Assembly: GCF_003289965.1 (NCBI RefSeq)
Contig: NZ_QMBQ01000004.1
Location: forward strand, 558,001-622,000
Direction of reading: 5' to 3'
DNA: 64,000 nt
Origin: Mesorhizobium atlanticum
GTDB taxonomy: Bacteria; Pseudomonadota; Alphaproteobacteria; Rhizobiales; Rhizobiaceae
Every line of letters starts with the position of its first letter. The first letter of the stretch is position 1. Of this stretch, positions 10,434 through 18,043 are shown piece by piece. A program made the translations under genes and the position numbers. The notes under the pieces are model-generated. The model saw nothing but the letters and a program-made list of their open reading frames with translations. It did no database searches and was not told the DNA's origin.

Positions 10434-10528
10434 TGTCACTGTTCCACGGAAACAGCGACCCGCTCTATCTCTTGTTTCTTACGCAATTCCGGACGGAAAA
10501 CCGCTTCTCACTTTTCCTGGAATTGCTT
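10434..10528 (+). repeat. Intergenic palindromic repeat, copy B
   Basis: The long form of the family has a left block near TTCCACGGAAACAG, then TATCTCTTGTTTCTTACG, then GCAATTCCGGACGGAAAACC and TTTTCCTGGAATTGC. It lies between the TetR stop and the ThDP gene and overlaps the last codons of the TetR gene (10508-10528). In the minus direction it supplies the codons for KQFQEK and the TGA. Confidence 0.88.
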
Positions 10529-11158
10529 TTCCGGCGCGAGGCCGAGCTCGGCCTCTATGGCTTTGATGCCGATCGCCGCCAATTCGCCAGGCGAGAACAT
10601 CTCGCCGGCCAGGCAGCCTTCGATCCAGAGCCCGTCGATGATCGCGTTGATCGCGATGGCATGGTGGCGCAGTTCGCTTGCGTCCGGCTTGCGCCGTTCG
10701 GCCGCGAGCACTTCGGCCACGACGGCTTCCACCTCGTTGCGAAAGCCGAGATAGCCTTCGCGGTGGGCGCGGGCGAGCGTCGGATCGGCGCCGGCACGGC
10801 CGATGAAGGTCGCCCAGAGCGAAAACACCCGCTGGTCGATGATCGGCGCGTTGAGATTGGCGGTGACGAAGGCGGCAAGTCGCTGGCGCGGCGAAGCGTC
10901 TTCCATGAGCAATGCCGCTTTCGCCTGCTCTGTCATGCGGCCCATCAACGCCGCATAGGCCTCCTGCAGCAAATCCTCCTTGCCGGGGAAATAGTGGCGG
11001 ATCAGCCCGGCGGTGACGCCGGCGCGCAAGGCGATGGTGCGCACGGTGGCGCCCTCGAGGCCATGTTCGGCAACGCTGTCCAGGGTCGCGTCGATCAGGT
11101 CCTGCCGCCGCCGCTCCTCGCCCTCGCGACGGAACTTGCGACGGGACGGCGCATTCAT
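10508..11158 (-). CDS. TetR family regulator with BetI-like C-terminal region
   Basis: A 216-residue repressor. The helix-turn-helix lies in residues 17-62 (DLIDATLDSVAEHGLEGATV, then RAGVTAGLIRHYFPGKEDLL). The ligand domain with RVFSLWATFIGRA and INAIIDGLWIEG resembles the BetI/TetR_C_6 type. Start ATG at 11158 overlaps the stop of the hydrolase gene by four bases (ATGA), so translation is coupled. The last six residues (KQFQEK) and the stop come from the palindromic repeat. It probably controls the flanking guanidino/amino-acid genes (inference). Confidence 0.88.
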   Translation of the reverse strand: MNAPSRRKFRREGEERRRQDLIDATLDSVAEHGLEGATVRTIALRAGVTAGLIRHYFPGKEDLLQEAYAALMGRMTEQAKAALLMEDASPRQRLAAFVTANLNAPIIDQRVFSLWATFIGRAGADPTLARAHREGYLGFRNEVEAVVAEVLAAERRKPDASELRHHAIAINAIIDGLWIEGCLAGEMFSPGELAAIGIKAIEAELGLAPEKQFQEK

Positions 11159-12027
11159 TGGCGCAGGATCGGCCGCGTCAGGCATGTCGGGCCGCCCTCG
11201 CAGGCGATGCAGAGCGCATCCGCCTCGAAGGTTTCGACCACGCAGCCGGCGGCTTCCATCGCGGCCTTCGTCTTGGGAAAGCCGGCCACGGCAATGACCT
11301 TGAACGGGCTGGTCGGCAGCACGTTCAGGCTGAGGCCATTGGAGGCGGCGAACTCTTGCGCATCGCCCTCGACCAGGCGGATGCCGCGCGCCTTCAGCAT
11401 CTGGTAGAACGGGGCCGGCAGAAGTGGCGAATAGACCAGGGCCAGGTCGTCGGCCAGCGGGCTGATCACCGACATCAGATGCAGGCACGCCTCTTCTCCC
11501 TGCCACAGCGGCAGGTCAAAGCCGTAGACGGAAATACCGAGCGGCGTCAGCAGATTGGCGACCTGCTGGATGCCTTCCTGGTTGGTGCGCACGCCGCGCC
11601 CGATCGCCAGCGTGCGGGCATCCACCCATACACAGTCACCGCCTTCGACCTGGCCGGGCGCCTCGACGCGGCCAAGGACCGGAATGCCCAGCTTTTTATA
11701 GGTCTCCTCATGCAGCGAAGGCTCTTTGGCGCGCAACGGCTTGCCCATCGACAGGATCAGCGCGCCGCGATCGGTCATCAGCGACGGGTCGTGCGTGAAC
11801 ACCGAATCCGCGAGACCGTCGGCCTTGTCCTCGATCCATTCTATTTCGGCACCTGAAGCCGCCACCAGCTCGGCAAGGACCGCGTGCTGCATTGCAGCTT
11901 TCGCCGGGTCGAAACCCGGGCCATAGTGCCAAGCGGCCCTGTCGGCGCCGCGCATGGCGTTGGCCGCCGAACGCATCAGCACGCGCCGCAGCGGCGCCGC
12001 CATCGACTGTGATCCGAAAGCGCTCAT
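11155..12027 (-). CDS. Dimethylarginine dimethylaminohydrolase / arginine-deiminase-fold hydrolase
   Basis: A 290-residue guanidino-group modifying enzyme. Landmarks are the QVEGGDCVW block (acidic substrate ligands), a His in EEACLHLMSVI, and a C-terminal nucleophile Cys282 in GGPTCLTRP. Family members cleave methylarginine to citrulline plus methylamine, deiminate arginine, or transfer amidines; the exact choice cannot be read. Start ATG at 12027 with AGAAGGG about seven bases upstream. It is the first gene of a minus-strand group with tetR, divergent from the ABC importer across 209 bases that probably hold both promoters. Confidence 0.8.
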   Translation of the reverse strand: MSAFGSQSMAAPLRRVLMRSAANAMRGADRAAWHYGPGFDPAKAAMQHAVLAELVAASGAEIEWIEDKADGLADSVFTHDPSLMTDRGALILSMGKPLRAKEPSLHEETYKKLGIPVLGRVEAPGQVEGGDCVWVDARTLAIGRGVRTNQEGIQQVANLLTPLGISVYGFDLPLWQGEEACLHLMSVISPLADDLALVYSPLLPAPFYQMLKARGIRLVEGDAQEFAASNGLSLNVLPTSPFKVIAVAGFPKTKAAMEAAGCVVETFEADALCIACEGGPTCLTRPILRQ

Positions 12028-12236
12028 CGATGCCCTTCTAAGATGAAAAAAAGCGAAAAAATTTCATGAAAGGCTATTTATACACTTGCACAACAACGCC
12101 GCAAGTGCCGTAATGAGCGGGATTGACGGGCTCGCGCTGTCGGGTCCATGCTGAAATCTGGAGCGACAGTACAGCGTATGTTGATTAGCCGGATGGACGT
12201 TCGACGAACTGCCTTCGACCATATAGAGGTCGCCCG

Positions 12237-13052
12237 GTGAGCGTGGCGGACGCTGCCCCAGTCCAATCCGGCAAGGCGCAAAGCGCCGCCGCCGAAGCCA
12301 TCCATGTCGAGAACCTGCACAAGAAATTCGGCCAGCTGCACGTCCTGAAGGGCGTTTCGCTGTCGGCTCGCGACGGCGAGGTGGTCGCCATCATCGGCGG
12401 CTCCGGCTCCGGCAAATCGACGCTGTTGCGCTGCATCAACTGCCTCGAAAACCCGACCAGCGGCATCATCCGGGTCAATGGCGAGGAGATCAAGCTCAAG
12501 GCCGACAGCCACGGCCATACCGTTCCGGCCGACCGCCGGCAGATCGAGCGGATCCGCTCGCGGCTCGGCATGGTGTTCCAGAATTTCAACCTGTGGAGCC
12601 ACATGACGCTGATCGAGAACGTCATCGAGGTTCCGGTGCATGTGCTGGGCGTCAAGCGCGACGAAGCGATCGCCCAGGCCGAGAAGCTGCTTGCCCGCGT
12701 CGGGCTGGCGGAGAAGCGCGACGTCTATCCGGCCTTCCTGTCCGGCGGCCAGCAGCAGCGCGCCGCGATCGCCCGGGCGCTGGCGATCAATCCGCGGGTG
12801 ATGCTGTTCGACGAACCGACCTCCGCGCTCGATCCGGAGCTTGTCGGCGAGGTGCTGAAAGTGATCGGCGACCTGGCGCGCGAGGGGCGCACCATGGTGC
12901 TGGTGACGCATGAAATGAAGTTTGCCCGCGAGGTCGCGACGCATGTCGTCTACCTCTACAACGGACTGGTCGAGGAGGAAGGCCCGCCGGAACAGCTGTT
13001 CGGCGCGCCCAAATCCGAAAGGCTCAAACAATTCCTCCGCAATGTCGGCTAG
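12237..13052 (+). CDS. Polar amino acid ABC transporter, ATP-binding protein
   Basis: A 271-residue ATPase of the HisP/OccP/ArtP type. Walker A is GGSGSGKST (about 53-61), the Q-loop MVFQNFNLW, the signature LSGGQQQRAA and Walker B VMLFDEPTSALD, with a switch His in LVTHEM. Start GTG at 12237 after AGAGGT. It is first of four consecutive importer genes. It would energise uptake of a basic amino acid or related guanidino compound (inference from neighbours). Confidence 0.93.
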   Translation: MSVADAAPVQSGKAQSAAAEAIHVENLHKKFGQLHVLKGVSLSARDGEVVAIIGGSGSGKSTLLRCINCLENPTSGIIRVNGEEIKLKADSHGHTVPADRRQIERIRSRLGMVFQNFNLWSHMTLIENVIEVPVHVLGVKRDEAIAQAEKLLARVGLAEKRDVYPAFLSGGQQQRAAIARALAINPRVMLFDEPTSALDPELVGEVLKVIGDLAREGRTMVLVTHEMKFAREVATHVVYLYNGLVEEEGPPEQLFGAPKSERLKQFLRNVG

Positions 13053-13109
13053 GGGCCGGCATCAAGCGGAGCGAAAAACCGGGAACAACAACAAATTGGG
13101 AGTCCTGAC

Positions 13110-13907
13110 ATGAAGACTGTTCTCAAGACCTTCGCCGCCGCGCTGCTTCTCGGCGTCGCGGCGATGGGTGGCGTGGCCAAGGCCGAGCAGGTCAAGATCG
13201 GCGTTGCCGCCGAGCCCTACCCGCCTTTCACCTCGCCCGACGCCAGCGGCAAATGGGTCGGCTGGGAGATCGATTTCGTCGACGCCGTCTGCGCCGAAGA
13301 GAAGCTCGACTGCGTGATCACCCCTGTCGCCTGGGACGGCATCATCCCGGCGCTGACCACCAAGAAGATCGACGCCATCGTCTCCTCGATGTCGATCACC
13401 GCCGAGCGCGAGAAGACGATCGACTTCTCGGACAAGTACTACAACACGCCAACCGCGATCATCGGGCCGAAGGACCAGAAATTCGGCGCCACGCCGGACG
13501 ATCTCAAGGGCAAGGTGATCGGCGTCCAGGTGTCGACCGTGCATGCCGTCTACGCCAAGAAGCACTTCACCGGTGCGCAGGAGATCAAGGAATACCAGAC
13601 GCAGGACGAGGCCAACAACGATCTGGCCGCCGGCCGTATCGACGCGGTGCAGGCCGACTCGATCGCGCTGGGCGAATTCCTGAAAACCGACCAGGGCAAG
13701 GCCTGCTGCGACCTGAAGGGCATGGTGGCCCCGGACGACGAGGTGCTTGGACCGGGCGTCGGCGCCGGCATCCGCAAGGAAGACACCGCGCTCAAGGAAA
13801 AGTTCAACGCCGGCATCAAGGCGATCCGCGCCAACGGCAAATATGACGAGATCTCGAAGAAGTATTTCGACTTCGACATCTATGGCGGCGCTCCGCAGTC
13901 GAACTGA
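13110..13907 (+). CDS. Periplasmic amino acid-binding protein of the ABC importer
   Basis: The 265-residue protein has a Sec signal peptide (MKTVLKTFAAALLLG, cleavage after AKA at about residue 25). It is followed by an SBP_bac_3 fold with VAAEPYPPFTS, WEIDFVDAVC and SSMSITAEREKTIDFSDKYY. These are typical of lysine/arginine/ornithine- or octopine-type binding proteins. It lies 57 bases after the ATPase gene. A hairpin follows the stop codon, suggesting differential expression from the downstream permeases. Confidence 0.92.
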   Translation: MKTVLKTFAAALLLGVAAMGGVAKAEQVKIGVAAEPYPPFTSPDASGKWVGWEIDFVDAVCAEEKLDCVITPVAWDGIIPALTTKKIDAIVSSMSITAEREKTIDFSDKYYNTPTAIIGPKDQKFGATPDDLKGKVIGVQVSTVHAVYAKKHFTGAQEIKEYQTQDEANNDLAAGRIDAVQADSIALGEFLKTDQGKACCDLKGMVAPDDEVLGPGVGAGIRKEDTALKEKFNAGIKAIRANGKYDEISKKYFDFDIYGGAPQSN

Positions 13908-13927
13908 ACCCTCTCGCAAATGAGTGA

Positions 13928-13951
13928 GGGCATGGCGTCCGCGCCATGCCC
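13928..13951 (+). promoter_or_regulatory. Intercistronic hairpin between binding-protein and permease genes
   Basis: GGGCATGGCG (13928-13937), loop TCCG, CGCCATGCCC (13942-13951): a perfect 10-bp stem with no U-tract. Stem-loops after the binding-protein gene are a known way to keep that mRNA segment more stable than the permease part. That role is inferred here. Confidence 0.65.
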
Positions 13952-14057
13952 GATCCTTGCCACGCACGCCTGCCGCTGACCTTGGCTTCAGTGGCTTGCC
14001 AGCAATCCGGGGGCGAAGCTGATCGACGCCTTTCTTCCGGCCTCCGCGGCCGGCATC

Positions 14058-14768
14058 ATGGAACTCCTGTCGCCCGTGCCGCCCGGCTGGGGCTATACGC
14101 TGCTGGTCGGGCTGCTGCATTCGCTCGAGATCGCCATCGGCGCCACCTGCCTCGGCCTGCTGATCGGCGTCGCCGGCGCCTTCGGCAAGCTCTATGGCGG
14201 GCCGGTCACGCGCGATCTGCTGGCCGTCTACACCACGGTGGTCCGCGCGGTGCCGGAACTAGTGCTGATCCTGCTGCTCTATTATGCCGGCACCGATCTC
14301 ATCAACCAGGTGCTGGCGGCGATGGGCTACAGCCGTGTCGACATCAGCGGGCTGGCGGCCGGCATTTTCGTGCTGGGTTTCGTCCAGGGCGCCTATTCGA
14401 CCGAAGTCATCCGCGGCGCCATCCTCGCCATCCCGCAAGGCCAGATCGAGGCCGCCCGCGCCTATGGCATGCCGCCCGGTCTGATGCTGAGGCGCATAAC
14501 CCTGCCGGCGATGCTGCCCTTCGCCATTCCCGGCCTTGCCAATCTGTGGCTCATCGCCACCAAGGACACCGCGCTGCTCGCCGTCGTCGGCTTCTTCGAG
14601 CTGACGCTGGCGACCCGGCAGGCGGCAGGCGTCACCAAAGCCTATCTGATCTTCTATCTCGCGGCCGGCGTGCTTTACCTGGCGGTGACGCTGTTCTCCA
14701 ACTTGATCATCGGCCGCGTCGAGGCCTGGTCGCGGCGCGGCATGCCCTCTGTCAAGGAGGCGCGCTGA
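14058..14768 (+). CDS. Amino acid ABC transporter permease (HisQ type)
   Basis: A 236-residue inner-membrane subunit with about five hydrophobic segments. The EAA loop, EAARAYGMPPGLMLRRITLP (about 134-153), contacts the ATPase. The ATG at 14058 is the only usual start codon. The frame is open about 80 bases further upstream without ATG, GTG or TTG, so a rare start that adds around 20 residues is possible. The gene ends with an AAGGAGG ribosome site for the next gene, whose ATG shares one base with this stop. Confidence 0.9.
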   Translation: MELLSPVPPGWGYTLLVGLLHSLEIAIGATCLGLLIGVAGAFGKLYGGPVTRDLLAVYTTVVRAVPELVLILLLYYAGTDLINQVLAAMGYSRVDISGLAAGIFVLGFVQGAYSTEVIRGAILAIPQGQIEAARAYGMPPGLMLRRITLPAMLPFAIPGLANLWLIATKDTALLAVVGFFELTLATRQAAGVTKAYLIFYLAAGVLYLAVTLFSNLIIGRVEAWSRRGMPSVKEAR

Positions 14769-15577
14769 TGTCGGCCGAAGCCAGTGCGATCAACATGGCG
14801 GTGCGCGCCTCGATCTGGCTGAAGCCGCATCGCATCGTGCTCATCCTGATTGCGCTGGCGCTGGTCCTCTGCGCCGCCTTCTTCATGCGCTGGGACTGGC
14901 TGCCGCAATATTGGGAAATGGGCCTGATGGGCATCTGGCGGGCGCTCTGGATCCTGGCCGTCACCTGCGCGCTGGGCTTCGCGCTGGCCGTGCCGCTCGG
15001 GCTCGCCCAGGCCGGCGGACCGATCTGGTTCTCGGCACCGGCCAAGGTCTTCTGCACCGTCATCCGGGGAACGCCGCTGCTCCTGCAGCTCTGGCTGCTC
15101 TATTACGGCCTCGGCTCGATCTTCCCGCAATATCCGTGGATCCGCGAATCCTGGCTTTGGCCATATCTCAGACAGGCCTGGCCCTATGCCGTGGTGGCGC
15201 TGACCTTCTCCTTCGCCGGCTATGAGGGCGAAGTGATGCGCGGCGCCTTTGCCGGCGTGCCGCGAGGACAGCTGGAGGCCGCCCGCGCGTTCGGCATGAG
15301 CCGCTGGAAGATCTTCCGCCGCATCTGGCTGCCGCAGGCCTTCTACCGGGCGCTGCCGACGCTGACCGGCGAAACGGTGCTGCAGTTGAAGTCGACACCG
15401 CTGGTGGCGACAATCAGTGTCATCGACATCTTCGCCGTCTCCTCCAAGGTGCGCCAGGACACCTACCTGACCTACGAGCCTTTGCTGCTTCTGGCGCTGA
15501 TCTATATGACGATCACCGGCATCCTGGTCTTCGTGTTCAGCCGGATCGAGGCGCGGATTCCGGTGAAGATCGGATAA
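14768..15577 (+). CDS. Amino acid ABC transporter permease (HisM type)
   Basis: The second membrane subunit, 269 residues, with five predicted helices. VIRGTPLLLQLWLLYYG is typical of the family and the EAA loop is LEAARAFGMSRWKIFRRIWL. The start overlaps the previous stop (TGATG) with AAGGAGG at 14754-14760, so production is coupled. It completes an importer of one ATPase, one binding protein and two permeases. Confidence 0.92.
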   Translation: MSAEASAINMAVRASIWLKPHRIVLILIALALVLCAAFFMRWDWLPQYWEMGLMGIWRALWILAVTCALGFALAVPLGLAQAGGPIWFSAPAKVFCTVIRGTPLLLQLWLLYYGLGSIFPQYPWIRESWLWPYLRQAWPYAVVALTFSFAGYEGEVMRGAFAGVPRGQLEAARAFGMSRWKIFRRIWLPQAFYRALPTLTGETVLQLKSTPLVATISVIDIFAVSSKVRQDTYLTYEPLLLLALIYMTITGILVFVFSRIEARIPVKIG

Positions 15578-15660
15578 GTGAGTAGTGAATAGTGAGTGGT
15601 GAGTAGTGGGCCGCTTGCTGGTTTTACCCTACTGACTACTCCCTACTTCCTACTCACTCA
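15578..15660. repeat. Intergenic inverted repeat of GTGAGTAG-type units
   Basis: The left arm is built of short units (GTGAGTAGTGAATAGTGAG, then TGGTGAGTAGTGGG). The right arm (CCCTACTGACTACTCC, then CTACTTCCTACTCACTCA) is its approximate reverse complement around a 16-base centre. A similar element is at 53762. It lies between the last permease gene and the Ldh-type gene and would fold in RNA from either strand. Confidence 0.8.
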
Positions 15661-15672
15661 GGAGCAGCCCTG

Positions 15673-16674
15673 ATGCAACTCACTCTCGACCAGGCAACAG
15701 GCCTATGCCGGATGGCGGCGCTCGGCGCCGGCGCCAATGAGGAGGCGGCGCAGTCGCTGACCGCTTCGATCATCGCAGCCGAAGCCGAGGGCCTGTCGAC
15801 GGTCGGGCTGTCGCATTTCATCGACTATCTGGAGGCGCTCGAAGCCGGCCGCATCGACGGCAATGCCGATCCGGTGATCACAAGGCCGGCGCTCGCCGTC
15901 TACCACTCCGACGCGCGCGGCGGGCTTGCCCATACCGGCTTCGACCGCACGATCGACGACCTGGTCAAGGCGGCAAAACTGTTCGGCGTGTCGATCTTCT
16001 CGCAGAAGAACGCCTATACATGCGGCGCGCTCGGCTATTTCACCGGGCGGCTGGCCGAACAGAGGCTGGTGTCCTTCGCCGCCACCAACGGGCCGGCGGT
16101 GCTTGCCGGCTCCGGCTCGGTCAAGCCGGTCTTTTGCACCAACCCGATGTCCTTCGCCTCGCCCGCCGCCGACGGGCCGCCGCTGGTCATCGACCAGTCG
16201 TCCAGCGCCACCGCCTTCGTCAACATCCGCAAGGCGGCCGAGGACGGCAAGAAAATCCCCGAGGGCTGGGCGCTGGATGCCAGCGGCAACCCGACGACCG
16301 ATCCGGCGGCGGCGATGAAGGGCGCGATGCTCGCCTTCGGCGGCCAGCGCGGCGCCAACATCGCCTTGATGGTCGAGGTGCTGGCCGCCGGCATTTCCGG
16401 CGCCAACTGGTCACTCGACGCGCCCTGGTTCACCGGCGGACCGGACAGCCCCGGCACCGGCCTCTTCGTTCTCGCCATCGAGCCAAAACTGCTCGACCCG
16501 GATTTCGAGCAGCGCATGAAAGACCAGCTCGACCGGTTGCGGCGGCGTTACGGCGTGCATATTCCCGGCCGCTCTCGCGCCGAAGCTGCGGAGAAGGCAA
16601 AGGCGCGCGGCATCACCACGTCCAGGGCGGTGGTGCAGCGCATTTCGGAATTCGCCGAGCGCTATTCGGCCTGA
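15673..16674 (+). CDS. Ldh2/malate dehydrogenase-family oxidoreductase (DpkA-like imine or 2-oxoacid reductase)
   Basis: The 333-residue protein belongs to the Ldh2/MDH2/DpkA family, a non-Rossmann NAD(P)-binding fold. Recognisable blocks are GLSTVGLSHFIDYL, the cofactor region FAATNGPAVLAGSGS with TNPMSFASP, and PSRAEAA-like PGRSRAEAAEKAKARG at the end. Members reduce 2-oxoacids, ureidoglycolate, or cyclic imines such as pyrroline- and piperideine-2-carboxylate. Next to the amino-acid importer the cyclic imine role is attractive but unproven. Ribosome site AGGAG at 15660-15664; start ATG 15673. Confidence 0.82.
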   Translation: MQLTLDQATGLCRMAALGAGANEEAAQSLTASIIAAEAEGLSTVGLSHFIDYLEALEAGRIDGNADPVITRPALAVYHSDARGGLAHTGFDRTIDDLVKAAKLFGVSIFSQKNAYTCGALGYFTGRLAEQRLVSFAATNGPAVLAGSGSVKPVFCTNPMSFASPAADGPPLVIDQSSSATAFVNIRKAAEDGKKIPEGWALDASGNPTTDPAAAMKGAMLAFGGQRGANIALMVEVLAAGISGANWSLDAPWFTGGPDSPGTGLFVLAIEPKLLDPDFEQRMKDQLDRLRRRYGVHIPGRSRAEAAEKAKARGITTSRAVVQRISEFAERYSA

Positions 16675-17050
16675 CTTTTCCGACGCGGATGAACCTTTTC
16701 CCCGCCTGACGCCACCCATATCCGGCACCCCACACCGCGAGCCGCCTGGTTGGCTTCGTTCGGCTCGCGGTTGGCGGCGCCGCGCCGGGCGTTCAGGGCG
16801 GGGGCGGGCGTGCTTGCTTCACGCCACCTTGATACCGTCTCAGGTCAGGCCGCCTCGTTGGACCCTGTTTCGGCGTGGAACTGCCCGGAAAACCCCGCTT
16901 CGGCGGGGTTTTCTGTTTCTTCGCCGTGCAGCGGAGCGGCATTCCGGGCAAGTTCAAAAACAGGGCAATGGCGACCTCCGGTCGCTCTTTGCCTTTGGCG
17001 AGAAACCGATTAAGAAACGGCTTCAGCCAAGCACGCGCGCGGAGCCAGTC
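16675..17050. other. Gene-free stretch of 376 bases with a hairpin and a terminator
   Basis: No supportable gene. It holds a 9-bp hairpin CCGCGAGCC / GGCTCGCGG (16735-16770), the UUCG-loop terminator at 16888-16920, and an AT-poorer leader for the NDUFA9-like gene. The long + frame that crosses it is an upstream extension of that gene without family-like residues. Confidence 0.7.
16888..16920 (+). terminator. Terminator with UUCG tetraloop
   Basis: GAAAACCCCGC (16888-16898), loop TTCG, GCGGGGTTTTC (16903-16913), then TGTTTCT. The 11-bp stem is perfect. It probably ends transcription of the importer/Ldh group. The mirrored A/T ends mean it could also act in the other direction. Confidence 0.85.
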
Positions 17051-18034
17051 ATGACCGAAATCCTGCAGACACCCAAGCTCGTCGTCGTCTTCGGCGGCTC
17101 GGGCTTCGTCGGTCGCCATGTCGTCCGCGCGCTGGCCAAGCGCGGCTACCGCATCCGCGTCGCCTGCCGGCGGCCCGACCTTGCCGGCCACGTGCAGCCG
17201 CTCGGCAATGTCGGCCAGATCCAGCCGGTGCAGGCCAATGTGCGCGTGCGCTGGTCGGTCGACCGCGCCGTGCAGGGCGCCGACCATGTCGTCAACCTTG
17301 TCGCCATCCTGCATGAGACGGGTCGCCAGAAATTCGGCGCGGTGCACGATTTCGGCGCACGCGCCGTCGCCGAGGCCGCACGCTCGGTCGGCGCCGGCCT
17401 CACCCACATCTCGGCGCTCGGCGCCGATTTGAATTCGCCGTCCAGCTATGCCCGCACCAAGGCGCTCGGCGAAAAGGCGGTGTTCGATACGATCGCCGAC
17501 GCCGTCATCTTCCGCCCGTCGATCAATTTCGGGCCGGAGGACTCCTTCTTCAACCGCTTCGCCAACATGGCGCGCTATTCTCCGATGCTGCCGCTGATCG
17601 GCGGCGGACAGAACAAGTTCCAGCCGGTCTATGTCGGCGACGTCGCCGAAGCGGTGGCGCGCTCGGTCGACGGCGATGTCAAGGGCGGCCAGGTCTATGA
17701 GCTCGGCGGCCCGCAGGTGCTGACCTTCAAGGAATGCATGGAAGAGCTGCTGACGGTCATCGAGCGCCGGCGGCTGCTGGTGCCGGTGCCGTGGTGGGTG
17801 GCCAACATCCAGGCGTCGATCCTCCAGCTGCTGCCCAATCCGCTCTTGACCAAGGACCAGGTGCTGCAGCTGCGCGAGCACAATGTCGTTTCGGACGAAG
17901 CCGCCAAGGCCGCCCGGACGCTGACCGGCCTGGGCATCCAGCCGCAGGCGATCGCCACTATCCTGCCCAGCTATCTCTGGCGCTTCCGCGCTGCCGGCCA
18001 GTTCCAGCAGCGCCGGCCGATCGCCGACCGCTAG
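17051..18034 (+). CDS. Complex I NDUFA9 subunit-family protein (atypical SDR)
   Basis: A 327-residue protein with an N-terminal NAD(P)-binding motif VVFGGSGFVGRHVV (about 12-25), then NLVAILHETGRQKF and a family-typical FQPVYVGDVAEAV. The classical YxxxK is preserved as YARTK. Related proteins are accessory to respiratory complex I or act as NAD-dependent epimerase/ubiquinone-biosynthesis-like proteins in alphaproteobacteria. Start ATG 17051. The gene converges with the P450 gene; only nine bases separate their stops. Confidence 0.85.
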   Translation: MTEILQTPKLVVVFGGSGFVGRHVVRALAKRGYRIRVACRRPDLAGHVQPLGNVGQIQPVQANVRVRWSVDRAVQGADHVVNLVAILHETGRQKFGAVHDFGARAVAEAARSVGAGLTHISALGADLNSPSSYARTKALGEKAVFDTIADAVIFRPSINFGPEDSFFNRFANMARYSPMLPLIGGGQNKFQPVYVGDVAEAVARSVDGDVKGGQVYELGGPQVLTFKECMEELLTVIERRRLLVPVPWWVANIQASILQLLPNPLLTKDQVLQLREHNVVSDEAAKAARTLTGLGIQPQAIATILPSYLWRFRAAGQFQQRRPIADR

Positions 18035-18043
18035 AAACGGGCC

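Noticed and set aside
15578..15660. CRISPR array
   Set aside because: Units are 7-10 bases, uneven and arranged as one inverted repeat; no spacers or cas genes.
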